A program made the translations under genes and the position numbers. From Nocardia sp. NBC_01730 (GTDB lineage: Bacteria; Actinomycetota; Actinomycetes; Mycobacteriales; Mycobacteriaceae): a stretch of 64,000 nucleotides of DNA. Positions 8,755 to 16,922 of this stretch are shown here, piece by piece. The notes under the pieces were generated by a model that was not told the origin of the DNA, searched no databases, and saw only the letters and a list, made by a program, of their open reading frames with translations. The stretch covers positions 992,001 through 1,056,000 of the forward strand of contig NZ_CP109162.1 of the NCBI RefSeq assembly GCF_035920445.1. The letters run 5' to 3'. Every line of letters starts with the position of its first letter. The stretch's first letter is position 1.

Positions 8755-9759
8755 TCAGAGGCTGGCGAGCCAGTTGAGTAGTCCGGTGTCGTGGTTCCAT
8801 TCGGGTAGCTCGTCGGTGACGATTTCGGTGTAGGCCGCTTCGAGGGCTTTGCGTTTGGCCTCGGTGGAGGCGCGTGCGTAGATCTCGGTGGTGGTCAGGT
8901 CGACGTGTCCGAGGATGTCGCGGATGTAGGGCAGCGGGACGCCTGCCTCGTAGAGGTGCATGGCCTTGCTGTGGCGCAGGATGTGCGGGCTGAGGTTTGC
9001 TCCCGTCAGTTCCGGGTCGCCGGCGCGGGCCTGGTATTTGCTGATGATCCAGGCGATTCCGCCGCGGCTGAGTTTGCCGTGATGCTGGTTGGTGAACAGT
9101 GGGTGGTCGTCGTGGCCGGGCTTGTCGAGGCCGTGTTCGGCCAGGTAGGCGTTCAGCAGGGCCGCTGTGTTGTCGCCGAGCGGGACGTGGCGGGTTTTGC
9201 GGCCCTTGCCGGTCAGCGCGGCCAGGGCAGGGGGTTGCAGGCGGGTGTCGCGGACGGTCAGGTCGGCGAATTCGGAAACCCTGGCGGCGGTGTCGTAGAG
9301 GGTGGCCAGCAGGGTCGCGTCACGGCGGCCTCGCCGGGTGGACCGGTCGGGCCCGGCGAGCAGGCGGCGGGCCTGGGCGACGGTGAGGTGATTGATGCTC
9401 GGTTGGGCCTTGCGTTTGGCGGGGACGGCGAGGATGTTCTGGCAGCCGGCCATCCTGGCCGGCTCCTGGGATTGCAGCCACCGGAAGAACGAGCTGACTG
9501 CGGCCAGGCGCTGGTTGCGGGTCGAGATGCTGTTGTGCCGTTCGGTTTCCAGCCAGTCCAAGAATCCGGTGATCGCGTCGGCGTCGATGCGATCGAGGGT
9601 GAGTTTGTCGGGCGGGATGGATCTGCTGTCGCGGAACCAGGCGATCAGCAGCTTGAAGGTGTCGCGGTAGGAGGCGATCGTGTTGGGTGAGCAGCCGCGC
9701 AGCCCGGCCAGGTGCGAGGTGAGGAAGAGGTGCAGCAACACCGCGAAATCAGTTGCCAT
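8755..9759 (-). CDS. Tyrosine recombinase, third gene of the RIT trio
   Basis: A 334-residue XerC/D-type recombinase. The N-terminal SAM-like core-binding domain covers residues 1-100, with HLFLTSHLAGLRGCSPNTIASYRDTFK near the start (given in part). The catalytic domain carries the first Arg in LYDTAARVSEFADL, HILRHSKAMH, LGHVDLTTTEIYAR and the nucleophile Tyr in EIY: the complete R-H-R-H-Y set. Its ATG overlaps the end of the middle recombinase by about 11 bases, so the two are translationally coupled. Intact. Confidence 0.92.
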   Translation of the reverse strand: MATDFAVLLHLFLTSHLAGLRGCSPNTIASYRDTFKLLIAWFRDSRSIPPDKLTLDRIDADAITGFLDWLETERHNSISTRNQRLAAVSSFFRWLQSQEPARMAGCQNILAVPAKRKAQPSINHLTVAQARRLLAGPDRSTRRGRRDATLLATLYDTAARVSEFADLTVRDTRLQPPALAALTGKGRKTRHVPLGDNTAALLNAYLAEHGLDKPGHDDHPLFTNQHHGKLSRGGIAWIISKYQARAGDPELTGANLSPHILRHSKAMHLYEAGVPLPYIRDILGHVDLTTTEIYARASTEAKRKALEAAYTEIVTDELPEWNHDTGLLNWLASL

Positions 9760-10727
9760 CGCAGGGGCTTTCGGTGACGGGTGGGACGTTGTCGCCGTAG
9801 GCGCGCTGGATGCGGGCGGTGATGTGCGGGTAGGACTCGGCGGTCAGCCTCAGGTAGTAGTCGGTGTCGCCGATGGACGCGTGCCCCATATAGGCCTGCA
9901 GGACCGGCAGCAACGCGGCGACGTCCTCGCCGCGGGCGAACCACGACCGAAGATTGTTGACTGCCATGGTGTGCCGCAGATCGTGGACCCGGGGGCCGTG
10001 GCCCCGGCCGCCGTGGGGGATGCGGGCCTGCCAGAGGAACCGGCGGAAGTTCTTGTCGATGTTGCCGATCGTCAGCGGGCGCCCGGTGGTGCCGGGGAAC
10101 AACCAGTCCCCGCCGGTGCGCCCGGCGACGCGGGTGTGGTAGTCGGCCAGCCTGTCGCGCGCGCGGCGCTGACCGGGCCCTGCCGGTCTTTGCCGCCCTT
10201 GCCGTCGCGGATTGTCAGGACCCCGACCTCGAGGTCGACATCGCCGAAAAGCAGCAGCCGGGCTTCGGAAGCACGTAGTCCGCAGGCGTAGATCGTGCGG
10301 AACAACACCGGCATGACCAGGTGCCGGAACGGGACCTGCGAGTCGTAGTGGCAGCGGTCGGTCTGGGTGAACAGGGCCGCCAGTTCCTGGTCGGTGTAGA
10401 TGTGCGGGACGTATCGGGCGGGGCGGGGCAATACCCCGGGGGGCAAGACGTAGGCCGCCACGCCCCGGCGGCCCAGCCAGCGGGCCAGCTCCCGCACCGG
10501 CGCGGCCAAGCCGTGCAGGGTCGCCGGGGTGACTCCGCGCCGGCGGGCGGCCGCGATCCATGCCTCGACCGAAGCCTGGGTGGGTGCCTGCTGCCCAGGA
10601 AACTCACTGGCGGTGAACGCGGCGAACCGGGTCAGCACCCGCTGCTCGGCGTGGTATTTGTAACCCGTGGCGCGTTTTCGGTGACCAGGGCGGTGATCGC
10701 CTCGGTCATCGCGACCGCGGCGCTCAT
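9749..10727 (-). pseudogene. Tyrosine recombinase, middle gene of the RIT trio, frameshifted
   Basis: The ATG at 10727 overlaps the stop of the first recombinase (ATGA) and gives MSAAVAMTEAITALVTE. A one-base loss in an A-run near 10678 shifts the frame, after which GYKYHAEQRVLTRFAAF continues in another phase. A second shift in a CG-repeat near 10165 separates GGKDRQGPVSA from RDRLADYHTRVAG. Catalytic pieces remain: YACGLRASEARLL, VHDLRHTMAVNNL, YMGHASIGDTDYYLRL with Tyr. Both shifts are in simple runs, so recent mutation or sequencing error is possible. As written it cannot make a full protein. Confidence 0.82.
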
Positions 10728-11953
10728 CGCGACACTCCGTTCGTCGGCGAGTCCGGGTCCAGCGCGCACTTGGCCAGCAGGCCCAGGGAGGATTTCAGGT
10801 AGACACCGGTCGACCGGACGTCCTGGTGGCCGAGGATGTCGGCGATCTGCTCGACCGGCGTGCCGCTTTCCATCAGCCGGGTCGCCAGCGAATGCCGCAA
10901 CGAATGCATGCCATGACGGCGTTTCTCACTCACCGGAACGTGCGCCGCCCGAGCATGTTTGACCAAGATCTGATGCAGATGGTCCTGGTCGGAAAACGGG
11001 CCGATCGGGGCGGTGTGCCGCACGAACACCTGCGGACAGTCGCAGTCCGGCCGGCCACGGCGGATGTAATCGATCACCGCCCAGCCAACATCTTTCAGCA
11101 GCGGCAGCGCCACCCGGTGACCGGTCTTGGCCTGCACCACGAACAGCCGGTCGCCCGGCCATTCGAAGTCGGCGAACTCCAGCCGCTTGATGTCGACCCC
11201 GCGCAGCCCGAGCCTGGAGATCAGCAGGATGATCGCGTAATCCCTTTTCCCGCACGGGTTGTTCCGATCGATCGCTTCCACGATCCTGGCCACCTCGCCC
11301 GGACCCCACACCGACGGGATCCTGGCGTGGCGAGCCGAGCGTGCCGCCGGCACCGCCTCCAGACACGCCCCGCCGACCAAGCCGGCCGCGCAGGCGAACC
11401 GCAGGAACGACCGCACCGCGCACAATTTCTGCTCGACAGTCTTGACCTGGTATCCGGTCAGCGTGGCGACGAACGCCCCGATCACGGCCGCGTCGCAGCA
11501 GCCCAACCCTCCACGGGTGCCGGTGAACGCAACGAACTCCCCGGCCAGCGTCCCGTAGGTCCGCACCGTCGATACCGACCGCCCAGCCGAACGTAGGTGA
11601 TCCTGGAACCGGGCGACTGTCTCGGCGCCAGCCTCGTCCAGCTTGCTCACCGACCGGCTGTAGCGGCGCAGCACCGCCCCGTGGACCGCGTAATCTTCCA
11701 GCATCTGAGCGACCCTGAACAAGTACACATCGGTTTGCTTCAGGGTTCCGGCCTGCTCCTTGCCGAAGAAGCCACACGCGTCGTCGACCCACGCCATCGC
11801 CGCATCCAGACAGAACTCCTCGACACCCCGTGCAGCGAAGTACTTCTGCATCCGCCGCCAGCAGCCCCGGTACCAGACGAGCGTCGATTCCTTGTAGCCC
11901 AGACGCTGTAGCTCCGACTCCAGGCCCGACACCAACGCAGACAAAGTCGCCAT
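10724..11953 (-). CDS. Tyrosine recombinase, first gene of the RIT trio
   Basis: A 409-residue recombinase with the N-terminal core-binding region to about residue 200 and the catalytic domain after it. Arg lies in LISRLGLRGVDIKRLEF, the H-x-x-R box in MHSLRHSLATRLMESG, and the His plus Tyr pair in ILGHQDVRSTGVYLKSS. It is the first gene of the operon and sits next to the right 84-bp repeat, which therefore probably holds the promoter. Its stop overlaps the next start by four bases. Confidence 0.92.
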   Translation of the reverse strand: MATLSALVSGLESELQRLGYKESTLVWYRGCWRRMQKYFAARGVEEFCLDAAMAWVDDACGFFGKEQAGTLKQTDVYLFRVAQMLEDYAVHGAVLRRYSRSVSKLDEAGAETVARFQDHLRSAGRSVSTVRTYGTLAGEFVAFTGTRGGLGCCDAAVIGAFVATLTGYQVKTVEQKLCAVRSFLRFACAAGLVGGACLEAVPAARSARHARIPSVWGPGEVARIVEAIDRNNPCGKRDYAIILLISRLGLRGVDIKRLEFADFEWPGDRLFVVQAKTGHRVALPLLKDVGWAVIDYIRRGRPDCDCPQVFVRHTAPIGPFSDQDHLHQILVKHARAAHVPVSEKRRHGMHSLRHSLATRLMESGTPVEQIADILGHQDVRSTGVYLKSSLGLLAKCALDPDSPTNGVSR

Positions 11954-12015
11954 AACAACTGACCTCCGACCATGCGGCCCGGCACCATACCGGGCCTCCT
12001 GATCAGAGGATCCGC

Positions 12016-12099
12016 GTTATGCGCAGTGATCGACCCCAAAATCGCTGTCCACCAGGCCATACCGGCCAGCGGTGCACATAACCCGGCGCTGTTCATAAG
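12016..12099 (-). repeat. RIT right inverted repeat (84 bp)
   Basis: Starts GTTATGCGCAGTGATCG and ends TGTTCATAAG. It is the reverse complement of 8651-8734 with one mismatch. Its outer edge abuts the resumed reverse transcriptase frame. Confidence 0.92.
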
Positions 12100-12681
12100 G
12101 TGGGATTCTCCCCGCTGCTGGCGAACATTGCCCTCGCTGCGCTGGACGAGCACTTCGACCAGCAATGGCGAGAGTTGATGGGCACCAATAGACGGCGCGC
12201 CACGCGGAAGCGAAAGGGCCTGGGCAACTGGAGGATTGTCCGCTTCGCGGACGACTTCGTCCTGATGGTGTCGGGCGACCGGCATCATGCCGAGGCTGTT
12301 CAGTCGATCAAGGGCAAGGTTCGGGAGAAAGCGAACAGATCGACCCTACATCACACTCTGGACGAACTGGTCAACAGTTTGAACAGGACGTTGCGGGGCT
12401 GGGCGAACCATTTCAGGTACGGGGTGTCCAAGCAGGTGTTCCACGCGATCGACCACATAACGTGGCGTCGCATCGCAAAGTGGCTGCATAACAAGAACTC
12501 TCGGCTCAAGTGGAGCGAGTTGCGTCGCCGGTTCTGCCGACCGGGTACCTGGATCATCGACCACAACGGGGTTGTATTCACCGGCGCATCCAGCGTCAAA
12601 GTGACTCGTTACCGCTACCGCGGCAACACCATCCCGACCCCGTGGACCCCGAAACCGGCAGTCACTGCTATCGGTGCCTGA
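12100..12681 (+). pseudogene. Group II intron reverse transcriptase/maturase, right fragment
   Basis: After the RIT insertion the frame resumes with FSPLLANIALAALDEHF. The RT active site FADDF follows (RIVRFADDFVLMV). The frame then jumps from HHAEAVQ directly to SIKGKVREK, omitting the segment of about 70 residues that normally links RT palm to thumb, so there is an in-frame deletion. The maturase domain follows with LNRTLRGWANHFRYGVSK and ends at the TGA at 12679. Domain V of the intron RNA begins 21 bases later. The protein cannot be functional. Confidence 0.85.
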
Positions 12682-12702
12682 CCAGCGGGAAAGGCGCGTG
12701 GA

Positions 12703-12736
12703 GCGCCCGTTGCGCGGAGACGCGCACGGCGGGTGC
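12703..12736 (+). ncRNA. Group II intron domain V (class C type)
   Basis: The 34 bases fold exactly like domain V: lower helix GCGCCCGT with GCGGGTGC (8 bp, including wobbles), a two-base CG bulge, and upper helix TGCGCG/CGCGCA capped by a GAGA tetraloop. The catalytic triad position reads CGC instead of the usual AGC, a hallmark of bacterial class C introns. A domain VI-like stem (CTGGC with GGCCAG) follows to about 12775. The position just after the maturase stop is as expected. Confidence 0.75.
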
Positions 12737-12786
12737 GGCGGGCGGCCCGGGAAAACGGGCTGGCTGCAAGGCCAGTACCGTGTCCC

Positions 12787-13183
12787 GGTCCGACCCAACC
12801 ATCCTGCGGCTGGCCGACGACGAGCCCTACCGGCGCGAAGGCAAGCGCCAGTCGAACCTCACCGACGGCCGCCACAATGTGGCCCGCACCGTCTACCACG
12901 GAAAGGGGAGATGTACCAGGCCTACTACGAAGGCATGGAAGACCAACTGTCGGCGCTCGGACTTGTCTTGAACTGCGTCGTGTTGTGGAACACCGTCTAC
13001 CTCGACCACGCCTTGAGCGTGCTGCGTGAGCCGGGCTACCCGCTGTGCGACGCTGATGTGGCGCGGCTGTTGGCATTCATCCGCGCCCACCTCGGTCTCG
13101 AGGGGCACTACAGCTTCCTGCTGCCCGACCTGCGCGGGCGGCGCCGGCCGCTGCGCGACCCTGACGCGCCCGTTAACGAGTAA
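12787..13183 (+). pseudogene. Tn3-family transposase, C-terminal remnant
   Basis: Two frames joined near 12905 give SNLTDGRHNVARTVYHGK, then GEMYQAYYEGMEDQLSALGL, followed by LNCVVLWNTVYLDHAL and EGHYSFLLPDL, ending RDPDAPVNE. This is the last 130 or so residues of a Tn3-family TnpA. Everything upstream is absent and the intron abuts it, suggesting the intron entered this transposon and the rest was later lost. Confidence 0.8.
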
Positions 13184-13270
13184 TCCTCGAGCCGAGATCC
13201 GGGGTGCTTGGCAGCCCAAGAACGGTTGACGACCCCGCCGCACGCGCGGGCAAACCCACCCCACACGCCC

Positions 13271-13759
13271 CTACGCTTCCAGGATCAGCGCATCGCGCAG
13301 CGGTCCGCCCCACTCGGACGCCGTCTCCTCGTCGTCGTTCTCGTCCGGTTCGACGAGGATGGCGACGAGTGCGTTGAGGGGGAACACCCGGGGGGTCTCG
13401 ACCGCGGGGCCCTGTGCGACGCGCGGGGTTCTGGTCCAGACACTCTGCCGCGACCCGGGGGCCCCGGGGAGAGCCGCGGGATCCGCGGGGAGGTAGTGCC
13501 AGGCGGCCCCGTTGACGCGCCGGGCGATCTCGCCGACGTACCAGCTGGCGACCTGGACGAACGTGCTGTGCCGGGCGGCGTCGATGGCACGTGTGTCGGC
13601 GTACCGTTCACGGATCAGTGCCTCGAGGGCGTTGAGTGAGGCGGGGGAGAAATCCCAGGTCTCCGGCGTGCCGGTCGCCTCCGCCCAGGACGGGAAGTCC
13701 GCCTCCTGGCGGGTGAGCCATGCTGCCAGTTCCGGGTGCATCTGGGTCATGGACGCCAC
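13271..13759 (-). CDS. Hypothetical protein related to the 1.8-kb gene
   Basis: About 160 residues of unknown function. Possible starts are ATG at 13759, 13750 or 13741. The middle contains WDFSPASLNALEALIRERYAD and YVGEIARRVNGAAWHYLP (each given in part), aligning to the first half of the 375-residue protein at 1831-2958. The C-terminus is acidic (EPDENDDEE). No signal peptide or membrane helix. It is shorter than its relative and may be the minimal domain. The two genes sit about 10 kb apart on opposite strands, each beside recombinase debris. Confidence 0.7.
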   Translation of the reverse strand: MASMTQMHPELAAWLTRQEADFPSWAEATGTPETWDFSPASLNALEALIRERYADTRAIDAARHSTFVQVASWYVGEIARRVNGAAWHYLPADPAALPGAPGSRQSVWTRTPRVAQGPAVETPRVFPLNALVAILVEPDENDDEETASEWGGPLRDALILEA

Positions 13760-13849
13760 TGTAGGCGGCCCTTGCGCGATCCCGATGCACCCGACGAATA
13801 GCAGAAGATCCGTCGGCGACGACGAGTTCGGGATGTTCCCCGGCAGTTG

Positions 13850-14214
13850 GTCGCCGAGAAGACGACCGCCGCGGGATCAAACCTGTCCACGGTACAGGTT
13901 TGGCGGACGGTGACCCAAAGGCCGGAATGGCTGTCGCTACCGGTCCTGGCCGCGCTCTGCGACATCTTCGAATGCACCCCGGCCGCCGGGCAGGGCAACC
14001 CCTGCACTTCAGCGCCCTGCTGGGACATCTGCGCGCCGATCTGGACCTTCCCTCTCGAGCCACCAGGGCATCGACGCTGCGCCAGCTCGTCCGCCAAGCC
14101 CCTGCGCCGGTGATCGCCGACGCCCTCGGCTTCTCGGCCCATCACATGAACCGGATCTGGACGGCCGCCGGAGGGAGTTGGAACACCTACGCACCCGGCG
14201 ACCACACCCGCTGA
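13850..14214 (+). pseudogene. Fused remnants: XRE-type HTH end and recombinase tail
   Basis: The first frame (about 13850-13985) reads LSTVQVWRTVTQRPEWLSLPVLAALCDIFECTPA (given in part), the end of a small XRE-type helix-turn-helix regulator. One base out of phase, 13975-14214 reads GRRAGQPLHFSALLGHL, then STLRQLVRQAPAPVIADALGF and GGSWNTYAPGDHTR. These are the last 75 residues of an actinobacterial integrase-like recombinase, where the Tyr or its vicinity would lie. The two families commonly sit side by side on actinobacterial elements, so a deletion has fused their ends. Confidence 0.62.
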
Positions 14215-14244
14215 ACAGTTCATCGGGGAGGGAATTCCGACCGC

Positions 14245-14590
14245 TTGAATACAGGTGCCTACCAGTATCGACCCCCGTTTACTCCAGGCGGCCCGAAACA
14301 CGCCACCCACCAGGCTCTCGAGGCTTTGGGGCGGGCGGTCCGCACGCTCTTTGTCTGCGTTCCTGGCATCGGAGGAACTGTGTCGCGGGATCCACTCAGG
14401 GTTGCAAGCGGTGGAGAACTGGAACTCCGACAACGGGATCGTCTTCTACGGCAAGGACTCCGACCTGGCGGGCCCGATCGCGAGCACGCCGCGGCGTCTA
14501 TGCATCCGCTGCATTCGTTGGTCCACATGAACACGTTGCTGCTGCAAACCGTGCTGGAAGATCCCGCGTCCCGGGACCGGAATCACGCTT
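14245..14590 (+). pseudogene. Tn3-family transposase, internal fragment
   Basis: Alternating frames rebuild a Tn3 TnpA segment: QALEALGRAVRTLFVC, then FLASEELCRGIHSGLQAVEN and WNSDNGIVFYGKDSDLAGP, then (shifted) DREHAAASMHPLHSLVHMN and TLLLQTVLEDP. At least two frameshifts are required. It overlaps the 3' end of the MarR gene, so this relic ends where the MarR cassette begins. Confidence 0.75.
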
Positions 14591-15032
14591 CGCCGATTCT
14601 TTGCAGCAGATTCACGAGTTGGCGGCGTTCGACCGCGCTGAGCCGCCTGGTGGCCGCCGCTTCGGCGTCGCGCCACGCGGCCAGCACCGACTCGACCGCT
14701 TCTTCTCCCCGCGCGGACAGGCGCAGTCGAATCACCCGCCGGTCGGAATCGTCGTGGGTCCGCTCGACAAAGCCGGAACGCTCCATACGGCTGACGGCCT
14801 TGGCGATCGTGGGCTGCTCGATACCCATACGCGCTACCAGCTCGGCCTGCGTCGACCCTGGATTCTCACGGAGGTCGACAACGATCAGCTCTTGGCCGGG
14901 ATGAAGCCCGAGCAGTGCGAGTCGATGCGTCAGATCGGCCCGGTGCGCGCGTACGGCGTGCGCGAGGGAGTAACCGACGGGACCGGCATTGCGAGCGATC
15001 TCACGGCCCGATCGAGGCCCGGAATGTTCCAT
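14583..15032 (-). CDS. MarR-family transcriptional regulator
   Basis: A 149-residue winged-helix regulator. The DNA-binding region is ELVARMGIEQPTIAKAVSRM with wing DDSDRRVIRLRLSARGEE (residues about 65-115), and the flanking helices form the dimer. The ATG at 15032 lies inside the operator-like array at 15027-15106, so the protein probably represses itself and the divergent azoreductase/SDR pair. MarR proteins next to quinone or azo reductases often sense quinones or other electrophiles; a sensing Cys was not obvious here. The 3' end overlaps a Tn3 relic, but the frame is intact. Confidence 0.9.
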   Translation of the reverse strand: MEHSGPRSGREIARNAGPVGYSLAHAVRAHRADLTHRLALLGLHPGQELIVVDLRENPGSTQAELVARMGIEQPTIAKAVSRMERSGFVERTHDDSDRRVIRLRLSARGEEAVESVLAAWRDAEAAATRRLSAVERRQLVNLLQRIGEA

Positions 15033-15106
15033 AGCCGACTATTGTACAGTCGGCTATTGTATAGTCGGCTATTGTATAGTCGGCTATTGTATAGTCGGCT
15101 ATGGAA
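15027..15106. promoter_or_regulatory. Tandem operator array in the MarR/azoreductase divergent promoter
   Basis: AGTCGGCTAT recurs at 15048, 15063, 15078 and 15093, an exact 15-bp period with spacer TGTAT. An inverted copy lies at 15031. The outer edges TTCCATAGCCGACTAT (15027-15042) and ATAGTCGGCTATGGAA (15091-15106) are perfect inverted repeats. The array covers the MarR start codon and lies 20 bases upstream of the azoreductase start. Most MarR promoters carry one or two such sites. Confidence 0.85.
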
Positions 15107-15125
15107 TCGACTGACTGGAGGCATC

Positions 15126-15794
15126 ATGGCCCATCTCCTGCATATCGACTCCAGTGCCAGGAGAGACTCCTTTTCCCGCGAAGTCGCCGGGGTGTTCGCC
15201 ACGGAGTGGCGCACCCGGCGCGCCAGCGGGGACTACACCTACCGTGACTTGGGCGCCGATCCCGTACCGCCGGTCGACGAGGCCCGCACCGAGATCGCGA
15301 TCCAGGCCTCAGTAGCGGGGATCCGAGAGCTGGCCGGAATGTCGAGCGTGGTGCACACATCGGCGCAGGAAAGAAGTTGGGCGGTGAGCAAGCCGCTCAT
15401 CGAAGAACTGCTCGCGGCCGACGTGCTGTTGATCGCGAGCCCGATGTACAACTTCTCGCTCCCCTCGACGCTCAAAGCGTGGATCGACCAGATCTCCTTC
15501 CCCTGGCTGCCGCTGGCCGGACGGACCGCGGTGGTGGTCACCGCCAGAGGTGGCTCGTACGCGCCGGGAGAACCGCGGGAAGCGTACGACCACCAGGAGC
15601 CCTATCTGCGGGCCTACTTCGAGACACTCGGTCTCACGGATCTGCATTTCATCCACACCGAACTGACCAACGCGCCGCACGTCCCGCTTCTTGCCGAGTT
15701 CACCGATGCTCACAAAGCGTCGCGCGCGGCCGCGCTCAAAGCTGCCGCAACGCTCGCCGGGGCGATCGGGCAACGGGTTGAGCAGCCCACCTGA
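15126..15794 (+). CDS. FMN-dependent NADH-azoreductase (flavodoxin fold)
   Basis: A 222-residue protein starting at MAHLLHIDSSARRDSFSREV with GGAGG five bases upstream. It has the AzoR-type phosphate-binding N-terminus (HIDSSARxxxS), SPMYNFSLPSTLKAWIDQI (flavin contact and helix, around residue 100) and ARGGSY for the FMN ring. Family members reduce quinones and azo compounds by two electrons with NADH in the cytosol. The divergent MarR gene and shared array imply induction by a quinone-like compound. The SDR gene follows after 68 bases and is probably cotranscribed. A longer upstream frame exists only because the operator repeats lack stops. Confidence 0.92.
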   Translation: MAHLLHIDSSARRDSFSREVAGVFATEWRTRRASGDYTYRDLGADPVPPVDEARTEIAIQASVAGIRELAGMSSVVHTSAQERSWAVSKPLIEELLAADVLLIASPMYNFSLPSTLKAWIDQISFPWLPLAGRTAVVVTARGGSYAPGEPREAYDHQEPYLRAYFETLGLTDLHFIHTELTNAPHVPLLAEFTDAHKASRAAALKAAATLAGAIGQRVEQPT

Positions 15795-15862
15795 ATCAAC
15801 TCCCGCAACGATTCTCGAGCGGGTGCGTCGCAGGAAGTCAAAAGAACGGAAATCGGAGAAAC

Positions 15863-16651
15863 ATGGATACAGGGATGAAGGGCCGTGTGGTCCTGGTGAC
15901 CGGAGCTTCCAAGGGCATCGGTGCTGCCGCCGCCCGCGCGTTCGCGGCCGAGCGGGCCCGGGTGGCGATCATCTACCACACCGACCGCGCTGGCGCCGAG
16001 AACGTGGCCTCGTCAGTCGAGGCAGTTGGCGGGGAAGCCATCGCCGTCCCGTTCCGGCTCGGCGATCCCTCCACCGCGGCCGAAGCGGTAAGGGCAGTCA
16101 CCGAGCGCTGGGGGGATATCGACGTGCTCGTCGCCAACGCGGTCGACTGGGGCGGTGACGCTCCGCCCGACCCCAGCGTTCGCTTCGAAGACGTCCCGCT
16201 CGACCACTGGAACAGAATGGTCGGCGCCAACCTGATCGGTACCGTGGCGGTCATCCGGTCGGTACTGCCCGGCATGCGCAGGAACGGATGGGGGCGGATC
16301 GTGCTGATCTCCTCCAGCGTGGCCGAGGAGGGAATCCCCGGACCGGGCCCCTACGGCACTGCCAAATCCGCCCTGTCCGGCCTGTCGCGCAGCCTCGCCT
16401 GGGAAGGCGGCCGCGACGGGATCCTCGTCAACGTCGTCGCACCCGGATTCACCCTCACCGAAAGCAGGGCCACCTTCCCTGACGCCGTCATCGACAAGTT
16501 GGCTGCCGGCACCCCCACGCGGCGCCTGTCCGACTCCGATGACGTCGCCAACCTGATCGTGTTCCTGGGATCGGACGCCAACAGGAACCTCACCGGAGAG
16601 ATCCTCCGCGAAGGATCCTCCGCTGCCCGCGCCCCATACGCAGGCGGCTAG
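15863..16651 (+). CDS. Short-chain dehydrogenase/reductase
   Basis: A 262-residue classical SDR. TGASKGIG at residues 13-20 binds the cofactor. The catalytic Ser lies in RIVLISSSV, and YGTAK supplies Tyr and Lys. VAPGFTLTESRA follows as in 3-oxoacyl-ACP reductase-like SDRs. GGAG upstream supports the first ATG. The substrate is unknown. It probably belongs to the MarR-controlled transcript with the azoreductase, and a strong hairpin 62 bases downstream would end it. Confidence 0.92.
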   Translation: MDTGMKGRVVLVTGASKGIGAAAARAFAAERARVAIIYHTDRAGAENVASSVEAVGGEAIAVPFRLGDPSTAAEAVRAVTERWGDIDVLVANAVDWGGDAPPDPSVRFEDVPLDHWNRMVGANLIGTVAVIRSVLPGMRRNGWGRIVLISSSVAEEGIPGPGPYGTAKSALSGLSRSLAWEGGRDGILVNVVAPGFTLTESRATFPDAVIDKLAAGTPTRRLSDSDDVANLIVFLGSDANRNLTGEILREGSSAARAPYAGG

Positions 16652-16712
16652 CAACTCGCGCTGCCAGCCGTCATCAGGGGGACCTGTCAGTCCAGGCCTG
16701 GGCTCGCTCCGA

Positions 16713-16740
16713 CCCCGGCACGAATCGTTTCGTGTCGGGG
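16713..16740. terminator. Hairpin terminator after the SDR
   Basis: CCCCGGCACGAA and TTCGTGTCGGGG pair over 12 bp (one G-T) around a four-base loop, followed by TTTCCC. It closes the azoreductase-SDR transcript. Confidence 0.65.
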
Positions 16741-16922
16741 TTTCCCATTCGCGACACGTGGGACTCACGCCGACATGAAATCACCTACAGCTCAAAACCG
16801 CTGGATGTTCAGCGCTGAGCGGGCGAATCTACTCCGCGACCCCTTCTCTGGCAACCGTCGGCTGGCGGAATCGAATGTGGCTCGGCAAACGAAACGGAAG
16901 GCTTGGTCGGTCGACATTGTGA

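Larger units (their letters stand above)
8625..12099. mobile_element. RIT element (recombinase in trio)
   Basis: Three tyrosine recombinase genes lie on the minus strand in the order 409 aa, decayed middle gene, 334 aa. Consecutive genes overlap, and the set is enclosed by 84-bp inverted repeats (8651-8734 and 12016-12099). This is the architecture of RIT elements. The element splits a group II intron reverse transcriptase between PQGG and SPLLANIAL, and GGTGGG occurs at both outer junctions, compatible with a short target duplication. The left end carries an extra 22-bp palindrome at 8625-8646 outside the long repeat. Because the middle recombinase is frameshifted, the element may no longer be mobile. 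Confidence 0.88.

Noticed and set aside
15027..15106. CRISPR-like array
   Set aside because: Units of 15 bp without unique spacers and located in a divergent promoter; an operator array explains it better.
14178..15125. Long open frame extending the azoreductase by 316 residues upstream
   Set aside because: It runs backwards through the MarR gene and through the 15-bp repeats (giving SRLLYSRLLY), while the fold begins at the ATG at 15126 with a good ribosome site.
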